This document shows, piece by piece, positions 1 to 7,522 of a stretch of DNA of 10,512 nucleotides (position 1 is the first letter of the stretch; the number at the start of each line of letters is the position of its first letter). The translations under genes were made by a program, and so were the position numbers. The stretch lies in contig MNYA01000025.1 in the NCBI GenBank assembly GCA_001872985.1, forward strand, positions 1 to 10,512. Reading direction: 5' to 3'. The notes under the pieces are model-generated. The model was not told the origin of the DNA. It worked only from the letters and a program-made list of their open reading frames with translations, and did no database searches. Source of the DNA: a bacterium CG2_30_54_10 (GTDB taxonomy: Bacteria; Muiribacteriota; Ozemobacteria; Ozemobacterales; Ozemobacteraceae).

Positions 1-2908
1 ATTTAGGGGATGCAGAGGCCGCAGAGGCTGCAGAAGCCGCAGAGGATGCAGAGGCTGCAGAAGCCGCGGAGGCTGCAGAAGCCGCGGAGGCTGCAGAAGC
101 CGCGGAAGATGTGCCAAATGTAGGGGATGAAGCGAACGAAGCCGGCTTGGACGGGGTGGCGGAAGTGTCCGAAGTGGCCAGTTTAGTCGGTGTAGTTGGT
201 GTAGTTGGTGTAGTCGCGGTAGTCGGTGTTTCGGGTTCCATCAGGGCATTCTGATTGTCGGCAAAAGGATCGAGGGTGGGAATCGACAAAAGGGGATCGA
301 TTTCGTCAGGCTTACCACTTGACTCCGAAGCGGTTTCGGCAGGGTTATGGGTTTCGGCCTTCATGAAGTTCGGGGTTGGAATTGGTTTGTCAGGCGATTC
401 AAACCCTTCGGGCGGAGGCTCGACGAACCCTTCCACATCTTCATCGGACGACCCTGTCGGGAGAGACCCGGCGCCAATCTCCCCGATACCATCGACCATC
501 ATGTCGTCGGAGAAAGACGACAATTCGTCGGGGGGCGCCAGGGCGCCATTCCCGCTGGGGGATTGCTCGAGTTCCTTACGCAGACCGGTTATGATTTCCG
601 CAAGTTGGGCATTCCCCGGATGCTTCTGGAGAAACTCCTCATATTGGAGCACCGCCTCGTCAAGCATGTTCATCTTTTTCATGCTCGATGTGTAGACGAC
701 GTGAATTCCCATGTTGTTGATGTTGACCTCGAGAATCTTCATGCACTCCCGCGAAGCTTCAGCATACATGCCCTTCTTCGAGTAGTTACGCGCCAGCAAT
801 TCTCTGAAATCGGTCTGGTCGGGCTTTTGCTTGAGCGCAGCCTCCATTACCCCGATGACTTCGTCCCCCATTTTCTTGTTTTGTACAAAGGCTTCGGCGA
901 GTGCGATCACGTTGCACTGGTCGTTCGGATCGGTCAGGAAATACGCCAGCATGATCTCCACGGTTTCTACGGTGTAGACTTTGTTGGTTGCGTAATAGCG
1001 AGCAAGGGCAGGCAGATACTCCTTGTTTTCGGGGTTCTGCTTGTAGAGAGTCTCATACATCGAGATCGCTTCCTGGCTGTTGTCGCTGGTTTCGAGGAAG
1101 GCCTTCGCCAGATATTTCCAGGCGATCTGATTATCGGGAAAAAGGGTCAACAACTGCTTGGCATGGTCCTGGCATTTGACGAAGTTGCGCAGTGAAAAAT
1201 GGCTCTGAACACAGATTTCAAGAAGCTGCCTCTGAATCTGGATCGGCTGTTTCCCGCGTCGCAAGGCATCCTCGGCAATTCCGGCGGCCTTGTCGAACTT
1301 CTGGGCTTCGAACGCCGCCTGTGTTCTCTTCAATGGATCGAAAACGAGAATTCCAAGGGAAGGAACAATCATCAGGATAAAGACCAACACGAAGGCCCCT
1401 AAAAAGATACCGATTCCGATGTGGATTCCGGTCTTGTACTGGTGATACCAAAGGGTGTATTTCAACCGCCAGTAGGTGCGCTGATTCTTGGCATACTCGT
1501 TCTCACGATCGACGAACTCGTTGAACCGCACGTAAGCCTCATCATAATTCTGGTCGTCGGTTAGAATCCCGATCATGACCCACTCGACGTCACGCTTGAG
1601 TTCGGGGTTCATGTCGGGATTCCCGAGAAACTTCTGGAAATACTCCTTGGCTTTTTTCAGGTTTTTTTCAGAGCCAAGGATGTAGATCTTTCCAAGGTAG
1701 AAGGTAGCCTCGGCATACTTCTTTGGATTCTCGTCATAGGCTTTCTGAATGCTTTCCCGTGCCAGATCGTATTTTTCGCTCTCGTACAAGGTCTTGGCAT
1801 ACTTGTATTCCTTGTCAATTTTCTGCTTTTCAAAGATTTTCTTTTTGAGCTCATCGCGCCCTGGAAGGCCGGGAAAAATGCCCTCGGCCTTGGCAAGGGT
1901 CTCCTCGGCGGAGGGATAATCCCCGAACTCGAACTTCTTTTTCGCCTGTTCGAACCAGTAGTCGGCATCCTTGAGTTTCTTTTTCTCGGGATCTTCCGTG
2001 GTTTCGACGGGGGGAGCCAGGACTGTCTTGGTTGCGGGCTGAACGACTGGCTCGTTCGGGGGAACATTATCGGGGAAAGGATTTTCACCAGGGTTTGGTT
2101 CCTCAGGCCCGGGTTCGGGCTCCGGATTATCGGGGTTAGGGCCCGGCCCGGTTTTCAGGGGCTTCACGGGAGGGTTAGCGGTCAGGAGCGGGTACTTCCC
2201 GGGTGGAACTGGCTCCGGCGGGAGAACCACGTCAGGAGGTTCTGTCGGGTCGTTCTCAAAGGGATTGTCAGGAGGCTTCGCTGCCAAGGAGTCGGCTGCG
2301 ATAGGGGTGGATCGCCTGGGGAAGCCGGCGTTGCCCGCGAGGCGTTTCGCGGAGAAAACGCCGTAATTCTTGCAGTTGTACAAAAACTGGAAATCCTCGA
2401 AGATGACTTCCGATGCCGGATCAGCCTGAAGGGCTTTTTCCATCTCATCGAAAGCCTGGTTGACATTCCCTTTCTGGAAAAGAATCTTGGCAAAAACATA
2501 GTGGGTCAGCGCCGTCGGATTCCCTTGCCGGGCGGTCGAAATGTGCTTCGCAGCCTCGTCTTGTTTGCCTTCTTGGAAATCGATGTCTCCCAGGATCGTA
2601 AAGACGGTGGTATCGTCAGGGTTGATCTTGGCACGCTTCTCTGTTTCCTGGCGAGCGTTCCGCAGCAATTCCTTCTTCAACTTCGTGAGCTTGGGGTCTT
2701 CCTCCTTGCGGGCCAATTCAAGGTTCAGCACCTCGAGGTAGGCCTCACAATACATCCGACCGGCAAGGAACTTTTTGAGCGAGGAGTAATCTACAGGCGC
2801 GGCAGCACCATCAGCTCTTCCTGATGAAGCGAGGGTGACAACAAGTATGAGAAGGAGATATCCACTTAACCAAAAATGCGGCCTCAAACCATCGTGACAA
2901 CCATTCAC
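1..2908 (-). CDS. Membrane-spanning TPR protein with proline-rich linker and Ala/Ser-rich tail (3' end outside window)
   Basis: An open frame of 969 codons runs from a GTG at 2908 to the left edge with no stop, so the C-terminus is missing. I chose the GTG because a hydrophobic signal peptide follows directly (hydrophobic core about residues 17-27, possible cleavage after Ala32) and a GAGG lies 8 bases upstream; the nearby ATG at 2904 is in another frame and stops after six codons. Domains: TPR-like helices about 35-190; a Pro/Asn/Glu-rich linker about 195-305; more TPR helices about 310-490; one membrane helix about 497-523, followed by Lys/Arg; TPR helices about 530-770; then an acidic, disordered tail with Thr-Pro and Ser-Ala-Ala repeats. 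The predicted topology places the first half in the periplasm and the second in the cytoplasm. It starts about 10 bases after the preceding TPR gene and shares its plan. Its function is unknown; a scaffold role beside the pilus platform is inferred. The frame is certain, the exact start less so. Confidence 0.85.
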   Translation of the reverse strand, partial: MNGCHDGLRPHFWLSGYLLLILVVTLASSGRADGAAAPVDYSSLKKFLAGRMYCEAYLEVLNLELARKEEDPKLTKLKKELLRNARQETEKRAKINPDDTTVFTILGDIDFQEGKQDEAAKHISTARQGNPTALTHYVFAKILFQKGNVNQAFDEMEKALQADPASEVIFEDFQFLYNCKNYGVFSAKRLAGNAGFPRRSTPIAADSLAAKPPDNPFENDPTEPPDVVLPPEPVPPGKYPLLTANPPVKPLKTGPGPNPDNPEPEPGPEEPNPGENPFPDNVPPNEPVVQPATKTVLAPPVETTEDPEKKKLKDADYWFEQAKKKFEFGDYPSAEETLAKAEGIFPGLPGRDELKKKIFEKQKIDKEYKYAKTLYESEKYDLARESIQKAYDENPKKYAEATFYLGKIYILGSEKNLKKAKEYFQKFLGNPDMNPELKRDVEWVMIGILTDDQNYDEAYVRFNEFVDRENEYAKNQRTYWRLKYTLWYHQYKTGIHIGIGIFLGAFVLVFILMIVPSLGILVFDPLKRTQAAFEAQKFDKAAGIAEDALRRGKQPIQIQRQLLEICVQSHFSLRNFVKCQDHAKQLLTLFPDNQIAWKYLAKAFLETSDNSQEAISMYETLYKQNPENKEYLPALARYYATNKVYTVETVEIMLAYFLTDPNDQCNVIALAEAFVQNKKMGDEVIGVMEAALKQKPDQTDFRELLARNYSKKGMYAEASRECMKILEVNINNMGIHVVYTSSMKKMNMLDEAVLQYEEFLQKHPGNAQLAEIITGLRKELEQSPSGNGALAPPDELSSFSDDMMVDGIGEIGAGSLPTGSSDEDVEGFVEPPPEGFESPDKPIPTPNFMKAETHNPAETASESSGKPDEIDPLLSIPTLDPFADNQNALMEPETPTTATTPTTPTTPTKLATSDTSATPSKPASFASSPTFGTSSAASAASAASAASAASAASASSAASAASAASASPK
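9..107 (-). repeat. 9-base tandem repeat (11 units) coding a Ser-Ala-Ala tract
   Basis: Eleven consecutive 9-base units resemble GCTGCAGAA or GCCGCGGAG on the plus strand. Near 54-107 they form three almost identical 18-base units. Read on the minus strand, in frame with the TPR gene, they give repeated Ser-Ala-Ala triplets. The unit length is a multiple of three, so gain or loss of units would lengthen or shorten the tail without a frameshift. Confidence 0.85.
185..229 (-). repeat. 9-base tandem repeat (5 units) coding Thr-Thr-Pro
   Basis: Five adjacent 9-base units are close to AGTTGGTGT on the plus strand; two are identical and the others differ at one to three bases. In the minus-strand frame of the TPR gene they give a Thr-Thr-Pro tract, a typical flexible linker. 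This is separate in sequence from the Ser-Ala-Ala repeat nearer the edge. Confidence 0.8.
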
Positions 2909-2918
2909 CTGACCCGCC

Positions 2919-5525
2919 TCAGGCAATGCTTTTGCCACAGCTTTGGCAGTAATAGTCACCTGGTTGATTGGGCTGCTGGCAATGCGGACATGCGACCATC
3001 CCGTCCGTGGAAGAAGCCCCGGCCGCCTCCGAACCAGGATCGGCAGGCGGCGCCGAGCCGCCGGGCGCGGAGGTCTTGCCAAGCTTCTGCATCAGCTTGT
3101 TCGCTTCAGTAAGACCCTTCTGAAAAGCCACATTGTAAGGGTTCTCGGCCAGGAATGCCCGGTACACCTCAACAAGTTCCGGCAATTTGTCCATCTTCTG
3201 ATATGCATCACGAAGAATGGTATGAACGAGCTCGTTGTTCACATCCATCGATAGAACCTGCTCGCAGAGCTTCAGGGCTTCCTCGTATTTTTTTTGTTTC
3301 AAGTGAAGCTTTGCGACTCCGAGGTAGAACTCGGGTTCAGCCTTCGTCGTGGAAAGCATTGCCTGAAAAACATTCATGGCAAAATCATCCGACCTGCCTT
3401 TCTGAAGGTAGAACTTTCCGAGGGGTTTGAGGGCATCGGGGTTGTTGGGCTCCAGTTCGAGCCATTTTTCGAGAATTCCGGCGCCTTCAGGAGCAAGAAC
3501 TTTCTGGGCGGTATAGTGAGCGCCCAGGAGTTGTAGAAGTGCGAGGTTCTTCTGCTCGTTTTTGTAAAGGTTCAACAGCTCGGGAAGGCTCTCGGGGCTG
3601 AGAATCCGCCTGCCGAGATAGGAAAAAGCAAGCCATTTGTGGGCTTCCTCATCCTGAGGGTTGATCGACAGAAGGTGCTTGCACTCGCCGATCGCACGAT
3701 CGTATGTTGCGGTCTTCAAGAACGCCTGAGCCAGGATTCTGGAGATGACCGCCCCGTCCCAGGGGGTCAGGATCGGAAGACGCCTCACGGAGTTTAACTC
3801 ATTGATACATTCTTTGACCAGGCCCTTGTTAAGATAGTTGCGAGCCCGCTTGATCGCCGCATTCTTGTTATATTCGGGAAGGTTGTTGTAAATCACGTAA
3901 GCGATCCAGAGCAGAAGAAGAACGATCACCGCGGGAATGACCACCGGCCCCCATTTGTATGTTCCCGACTTGTACAGAACATCGTCAATGCCCGGATAAT
4001 CAGGGTCAGCGTCCTTGATCTCTTTCAGAAGCTTGAAGGCGGCCGAATTGTCGCCGGCTTCAAAATACAAATTTCCGAGAATGAACTTCGAGCGGTTGTT
4101 TTCCGGCTGTTTCGCCAGTTGCCTGTGGGCAAACTCTTTCGCCTTTTCGTTGTTCCCGGTTTTCCAGTAGCAGAATGCGAGGTAACTCAGTTGGTCATCC
4201 GCATAACCGACCGGAAGCTGTTCGAGAGATTTGAGGCTCTCTTCCCACTCGCCGCTCTTGTACTGTTCGCGGCCTTTGTCCCAGAGATCGCGGTTCGTAT
4301 CCACCGTTGAAATTTTGCCCATCTCGGCATCAATGTCGGGCTTGAACTTCTCGAGATTGGAGTCAAGGGCAATTATCGCCAAGGCTTGCTCGAACGCGGT
4401 TTTGGCATCTTTCAGATTGCCCGCCTCGTGAAATCGCTTTCCCATGTTGAACAACCCCTCGGTCAGAGAAGCACGCTCAGAGCTGGATCTCGGGAGCCGT
4501 TCGGAACGTCCGAGCTTTTTCATTAAATCTTGCTCGATGCTGCTGGCCTTGGCAAGATGTTTCTTCGCCTCGGAGTTTCCTGGTTCAGCAGCCACGACCT
4601 GTTCGAGAAGATCCCGGGCTTCGAGCCACTTTTCCGAGGAAACTTGTTTCATCGCCATCGCAAAGAGGGCTTTCGACTGCTTCGAAACCTCGATCGATTC
4701 CATGGCCGCCACAATCTCTTCGTTCTCAGGATCGAGCGCGAGCCCCGCAGTGAACTCCTGGATGGCTTCTTCAATCTGGGCTTTTTCGAGAAAAGCCTTT
4801 CCAAGTTTAAGATGTCCAATCGCACCATCTCGCTGAGCCTTCTTCACGTCGGCCGCCAGTTCCTTGGCAATTTCAGGCTCGTCAAGCGGATATCGGGTGG
4901 CTTTATCAGCGTATTCCCGGGCTTTGGCAAGATTGTTCCCCTGAAACTCGATCTTCGCGAGTCTATAGAAGATTTCTCCGATGCCGGCTGAGCGGTAGCT
5001 GGGAAGTTCTTTCTGGTTCTTGGCGATCAGCTCGAGCCCAAAACGTTTCGCTTCATCGAATCGTCTGGCCTCAAATTGTTCTTTCAATATCAGTACCCCG
5101 ATCTCGAGTTCCCCGGGGTCGACCTTGACGATTGTCAGCCGAAGGCTTTTGACACGGGTCTCGTCTTTTTTTTCTTCAGCGAGTCGCAGTTCTTCTTTCA
5201 GGGTCTTAAGGTACTCGTCGCGATAGTTGGAGTTCGCCGGCTCGAGTTCGTAGGCCTTTTTCAGAGCACGCTTCATGTCTTCGCGTTTATTGGCAGCGCG
5301 AAGAAGCTGTGCCGCCGTGAAATAGGGGGCAGCGTAGCCCGGCTCGAGCTTCATCGCCTTGCTGAGAAGCTCTTTGGCATCATTGAGGTTTCCGCTACGG
5401 ACAGCCATTTCGGCCTTGCGATTGAGTTCCTTGGCATCATCTTGGGCGGATGCAATCAGAGGAACAAGAGAGAACGCAAAAAGCAGCGCTAACGTCGAAC
5501 ATAACGCCTTGAACAAGCGGTTCAT
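2919..5525 (-). CDS. Membrane-spanning TPR protein with C-terminal zinc ribbon
   Basis: The protein is 868 residues long. A perfect GGAGG at 5537-5533 sits 7 bases before the ATG at 5525, so I prefer this start over the in-frame ATG at 5528 or TTG at 5531. A clear signal peptide occupies residues 1-27, with an Ala-Ser-Ala cleavage site before Gln28. TPR-type helix pairs, with typical ends such as LEPGYAAPY and LDPENEE, fill about 30-510. One strong membrane helix lies at about 528-546 and is followed by Lys/Arg-rich sequence, which suggests the C-terminal half is cytoplasmic. More TPR units follow to about 815, then a Gly/Ala/Pro linker. The C-terminus is a short zinc ribbon with Cys846, Cys849, Cys860 and Cys863 (CPHC and CQSC). 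TPRs bind proteins, but the partner here is unknown. Its place after pilus genes suggests an accessory scaffold; that is inference. Confidence 0.92.
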   Translation of the reverse strand: MNRLFKALCSTLALLFAFSLVPLIASAQDDAKELNRKAEMAVRSGNLNDAKELLSKAMKLEPGYAAPYFTAAQLLRAANKREDMKRALKKAYELEPANSNYRDEYLKTLKEELRLAEEKKDETRVKSLRLTIVKVDPGELEIGVLILKEQFEARRFDEAKRFGLELIAKNQKELPSYRSAGIGEIFYRLAKIEFQGNNLAKAREYADKATRYPLDEPEIAKELAADVKKAQRDGAIGHLKLGKAFLEKAQIEEAIQEFTAGLALDPENEEIVAAMESIEVSKQSKALFAMAMKQVSSEKWLEARDLLEQVVAAEPGNSEAKKHLAKASSIEQDLMKKLGRSERLPRSSSERASLTEGLFNMGKRFHEAGNLKDAKTAFEQALAIIALDSNLEKFKPDIDAEMGKISTVDTNRDLWDKGREQYKSGEWEESLKSLEQLPVGYADDQLSYLAFCYWKTGNNEKAKEFAHRQLAKQPENNRSKFILGNLYFEAGDNSAAFKLLKEIKDADPDYPGIDDVLYKSGTYKWGPVVIPAVIVLLLLWIAYVIYNNLPEYNKNAAIKRARNYLNKGLVKECINELNSVRRLPILTPWDGAVISRILAQAFLKTATYDRAIGECKHLLSINPQDEEAHKWLAFSYLGRRILSPESLPELLNLYKNEQKNLALLQLLGAHYTAQKVLAPEGAGILEKWLELEPNNPDALKPLGKFYLQKGRSDDFAMNVFQAMLSTTKAEPEFYLGVAKLHLKQKKYEEALKLCEQVLSMDVNNELVHTILRDAYQKMDKLPELVEVYRAFLAENPYNVAFQKGLTEANKLMQKLGKTSAPGGSAPPADPGSEAAGASSTDGMVACPHCQQPNQPGDYYCQSCGKSIA

Positions 5526-5532
5526 CATCAAT

Positions 5533-5537
5533 CCTCC
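5533..5537 (-). promoter_or_regulatory. Strong ribosome binding site of the zinc-ribbon TPR gene
   Basis: GGAGG on the minus strand lies in the 33-base gap after the HEAT gene. Spacing is 7 bases to the ATG at 5525 and 4 bases to the ATG at 5528, which favours 5525. It is the best Shine-Dalgarno match in the operon, so this gene may be translated more independently than its neighbours. Confidence 0.75.
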
Positions 5538-5558
5538 GACGACCTGACGGCCTACAGT

Positions 5559-6875
5559 CTAAGCTATTTTAGCAACTTTGGCCAGAGCTTTCAGCGCGCA
5601 TTTGCGAACGTCCGGATCGGTATCGGCGCTCAGATCCTGGAGGAGGTCGGAAAACTGGAGAGCTCCGATTTCGCCCAACGCCCAGGCGGCAGATGCCCTC
5701 ATCTGCTTATGGGAGGAACGAAGCATCTGCTTGAGGGTGATAATCGCCCCCATCCCTCCAAGTTTCCAGAGTGCGGCGGCAGCGTTGCTGCGAACCCGGT
5801 TGTGGGAATCATTCAGCAGGGGAAATAGAAGCTCGGACAGGGTCGACTCCCCCTGTGCGGCAATCGCCTCGATGGCATTGGCGCGAACGCGGCTGTCAGC
5901 GTCGTGAAGCGCCCGGGAAAGCAAAACCACCGTCTTGGGTTGCTTGATATCGCCAACGCTCTTCACAAGATTTGCCCGAATCCGGGCGTCCTCTTCGCCG
6001 GCGAACTTTTCGGTAAGCCGGGAAACGGAGAGATCTACGTTGATGCTGATGCAGGATGCAACGATATTGTCACGAACCCCTGTCTCCTCCTCCTTGGCGT
6101 AAGCGGAAAGAAGGTGGCTGATGGCCCGTGACGATCCGATTTTCCCGAGACTGAGAATGGCGCGATTTCTGACGGTCGGGGAAATGTCGCCCAGCAGCCC
6201 GAGAAGAAGGTCAAGAGAGCGCTCTTCCTTGATGATCCCGAGAATGTAGGCAACCGATGCCCGTTTTCTGGGATTCGGCGACCTGAGCTCATCGGGAAGG
6301 GTGTTGAGCCCGAAACGGATTCCCTTTTCCCAGAGACCTTTTATCGCGTTGGCACGAACGCGATTGTTGCGGTCCGAAACAAGGGCTTTGAGGATCTCTG
6401 GAACCTCGGGATCGTCGATGTCCCCCAATGATTCAACAGCGTTAGCGCGGACCCGCTCGTCTTCAAAAGTGAGAAATGCTTTCAGAAGAGGGAGGAACTC
6501 GATCGACTTGTACTTTCCGATAATTTTGATAGCAGAGGCCAGAAGATTAGTATCTTCCTCTCTTTTCAGAAACTCGCAAAGGGCGCTCTTCACCTGAGCT
6601 GACCGCTTGCCTTCAAGGGAGGACAAAGCTTCGGTTCTCAAAAGAAGATTTGGGGATTCAAGGTATGTGAGCGTCATTCCTGTGATTTCAGGATCTTCAA
6701 CCGAAGCCGCACCTTTGAGTGCTGCCACAACCACATCGGGGCGCTCATCTCGAAGACCCTCGCGGAGGAATTCCTCGATCCCGGACAAATGGTCACGCAA
6801 TGCCGTTTTCAGGCAGAACAACCGGACCATCTTGTCACGGTCCTTAAAAAGCTTTTTCAGGGTCTGCAAGTCCAT
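5559..6875 (-). CDS. HEAT-repeat protein
   Basis: The protein is 438 residues and almost entirely HEAT (PBS-lyase type) repeats of about 30-33 residues. I count roughly 14 copies of the helix motif VRxxAxxxLxxxG, including RVRANAVESLGD, RVRANAIEAIAA and QMRASAAWALGE. There is no signal peptide, membrane helix or extra catalytic domain, so a cytoplasmic binding scaffold is the simplest reading. The ATG at 6875 overlaps the stop of the PilP-like gene as TGATG, which implies translational coupling; an in-frame TTG at 6878 is a weaker alternative. HEAT repeats of this type also occur in phycobilin lyases, but nothing here suggests bilin chemistry. The tight coupling suggests a job connected with the pilus platform; the partner is unknown. 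Confidence 0.93.
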   Translation of the reverse strand: MDLQTLKKLFKDRDKMVRLFCLKTALRDHLSGIEEFLREGLRDERPDVVVAALKGAASVEDPEITGMTLTYLESPNLLLRTEALSSLEGKRSAQVKSALCEFLKREEDTNLLASAIKIIGKYKSIEFLPLLKAFLTFEDERVRANAVESLGDIDDPEVPEILKALVSDRNNRVRANAIKGLWEKGIRFGLNTLPDELRSPNPRKRASVAYILGIIKEERSLDLLLGLLGDISPTVRNRAILSLGKIGSSRAISHLLSAYAKEEETGVRDNIVASCISINVDLSVSRLTEKFAGEEDARIRANLVKSVGDIKQPKTVVLLSRALHDADSRVRANAIEAIAAQGESTLSELLFPLLNDSHNRVRSNAAAALWKLGGMGAIITLKQMLRSSHKQMRASAAWALGEIGALQFSDLLQDLSADTDPDVRKCALKALAKVAKIA

Positions 6876-6877
6876 CA
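6873..6877 (-). promoter_or_regulatory. TGATG stop-start overlap (translational coupling)
   Basis: On the minus strand the TGA stop of the PilP-like gene (6877-6875) shares its A with the ATG of the HEAT gene (6875-6873). An AAAGG lies about 7 bases upstream of that ATG. Such overlaps commonly allow terminating ribosomes to restart on the next gene and tie the amounts of the two proteins together. Confidence 0.8.
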
Positions 6878-7510
6878 ATTTGCCTTTGCTGTAATGGCTA
6901 CGGAAGAATTCTCGGAAATCGCGACCTCGAATTCCCGGCCTTGATCCTGGGTATCAACGATCTCGATCCGGTCAGGATGTATTGCCTTCAGCATAAATGG
7001 GGTATTTTGCAATCGCTGTCCGGCACGCGCGAGCATCAGTCTGTCGTTCATTTTGACGATCGCCACCCGATCTGGGCCCATGACAAAGAAGCCATTGAAT
7101 GTAAGATTCGGCCGCTCGTAGACCATCTCCTGAGCTACCTCGGGGACGATCGCGACTGGGGCTTCCGCCTTGATTTCAGGCAGGAAAATATTCTTTGTCG
7201 GCGGATAGGGATAGGATTCCGCTGCCAGGAACCTTTTTTCCACGGCGGAGCTCAGGGGTGGAATCCCGGGGACAGATAGCGGAGGAGGCGGGGCCAAGGG
7301 ATCAACAGCCGGAATCGAGCTCGCTCCAGCAGCATTAGCGGCATCAACCACGTTCACCGGAGAAGCGGCGGGCTGGCCCGGTTGCTTAGCTCTTTGGCGA
7401 GCTGGTCTCAGAACCAGCATATCCAGAAGGAGAATGCCCAGGATGATGGGCACACCGATCACCAGAACCTTGTTCTTTTTATAATAAACCTGAAATTCTT
7501 CCTTGGTCAC
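6875..7510 (-). CDS. PilP/GspC-like inner-membrane protein of the pilus alignment complex
   Basis: The protein is 211 residues and starts at a GTG (7510), preceded by GGGGGAG, 12 bases after pilO. A short basic cytoplasmic end leads into a membrane helix at about 15-34. An Ala/Pro-rich linker (about 40-95) and a C-terminal beta-rich domain (about 133-205) follow; the latter contains LTFNGFFVMG, VAIVKMNDRLMLARAGQ and IHPDRIEIVD. This matches the fold pattern of PilP and of the GspC homology region, which connect the inner-membrane PilNO (or GspLM) pair to the secretin. Classic PilP is a lipoprotein; I see no lipobox Cys at the N-terminus, so the membrane helix is probably retained, as in GspC. 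Assignment rests on position after pilO and domain order, so I leave the symbol blank. Confidence 0.8.
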   Translation of the reverse strand: MTKEEFQVYYKKNKVLVIGVPIILGILLLDMLVLRPARQRAKQPGQPAASPVNVVDAANAAGASSIPAVDPLAPPPPLSVPGIPPLSSAVEKRFLAAESYPYPPTKNIFLPEIKAEAPVAIVPEVAQEMVYERPNLTFNGFFVMGPDRVAIVKMNDRLMLARAGQRLQNTPFMLKAIHPDRIEIVDTQDQGREFEVAISENSSVAITAKAN

Positions 7511-7522
7511 AAACTCCCCCGG

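Noticed and set aside
9..229. CRISPR array or other spaced repeat locus
   Set aside because: Units are 9 bases and contiguous, with no spacers, and they are in frame within a coding region. They are coding microrepeats.
347..1195. 282-codon plus-strand open frame
   Set aside because: It is antisense to the minus-strand TPR frame, which has a signal peptide, helix periodicity and no stops across the whole region. The plus-strand product shows no recognisable domain.
1657..2499. Two minus-strand frames (1657-2088 and 2182-2499) as separate genes
   Set aside because: They are in a different frame from the continuous TPR frame and their products are Arg/Ser/Pro-rich shadows without domain pattern.
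5526..5558. Terminator or promoter between the HEAT and TPR genes
   Set aside because: The 33-base gap has no hairpin followed by a T run on the minus strand and no convincing -35/-10 pair; only a strong ribosome binding site is seen.
5559..6875. Phycobilin lyase or other bilin-related enzyme
   Set aside because: The HEAT repeats resemble the PBS-lyase repeat family, but this repeat type is widespread in scaffolds, and nothing in the neighbourhood concerns pigments.
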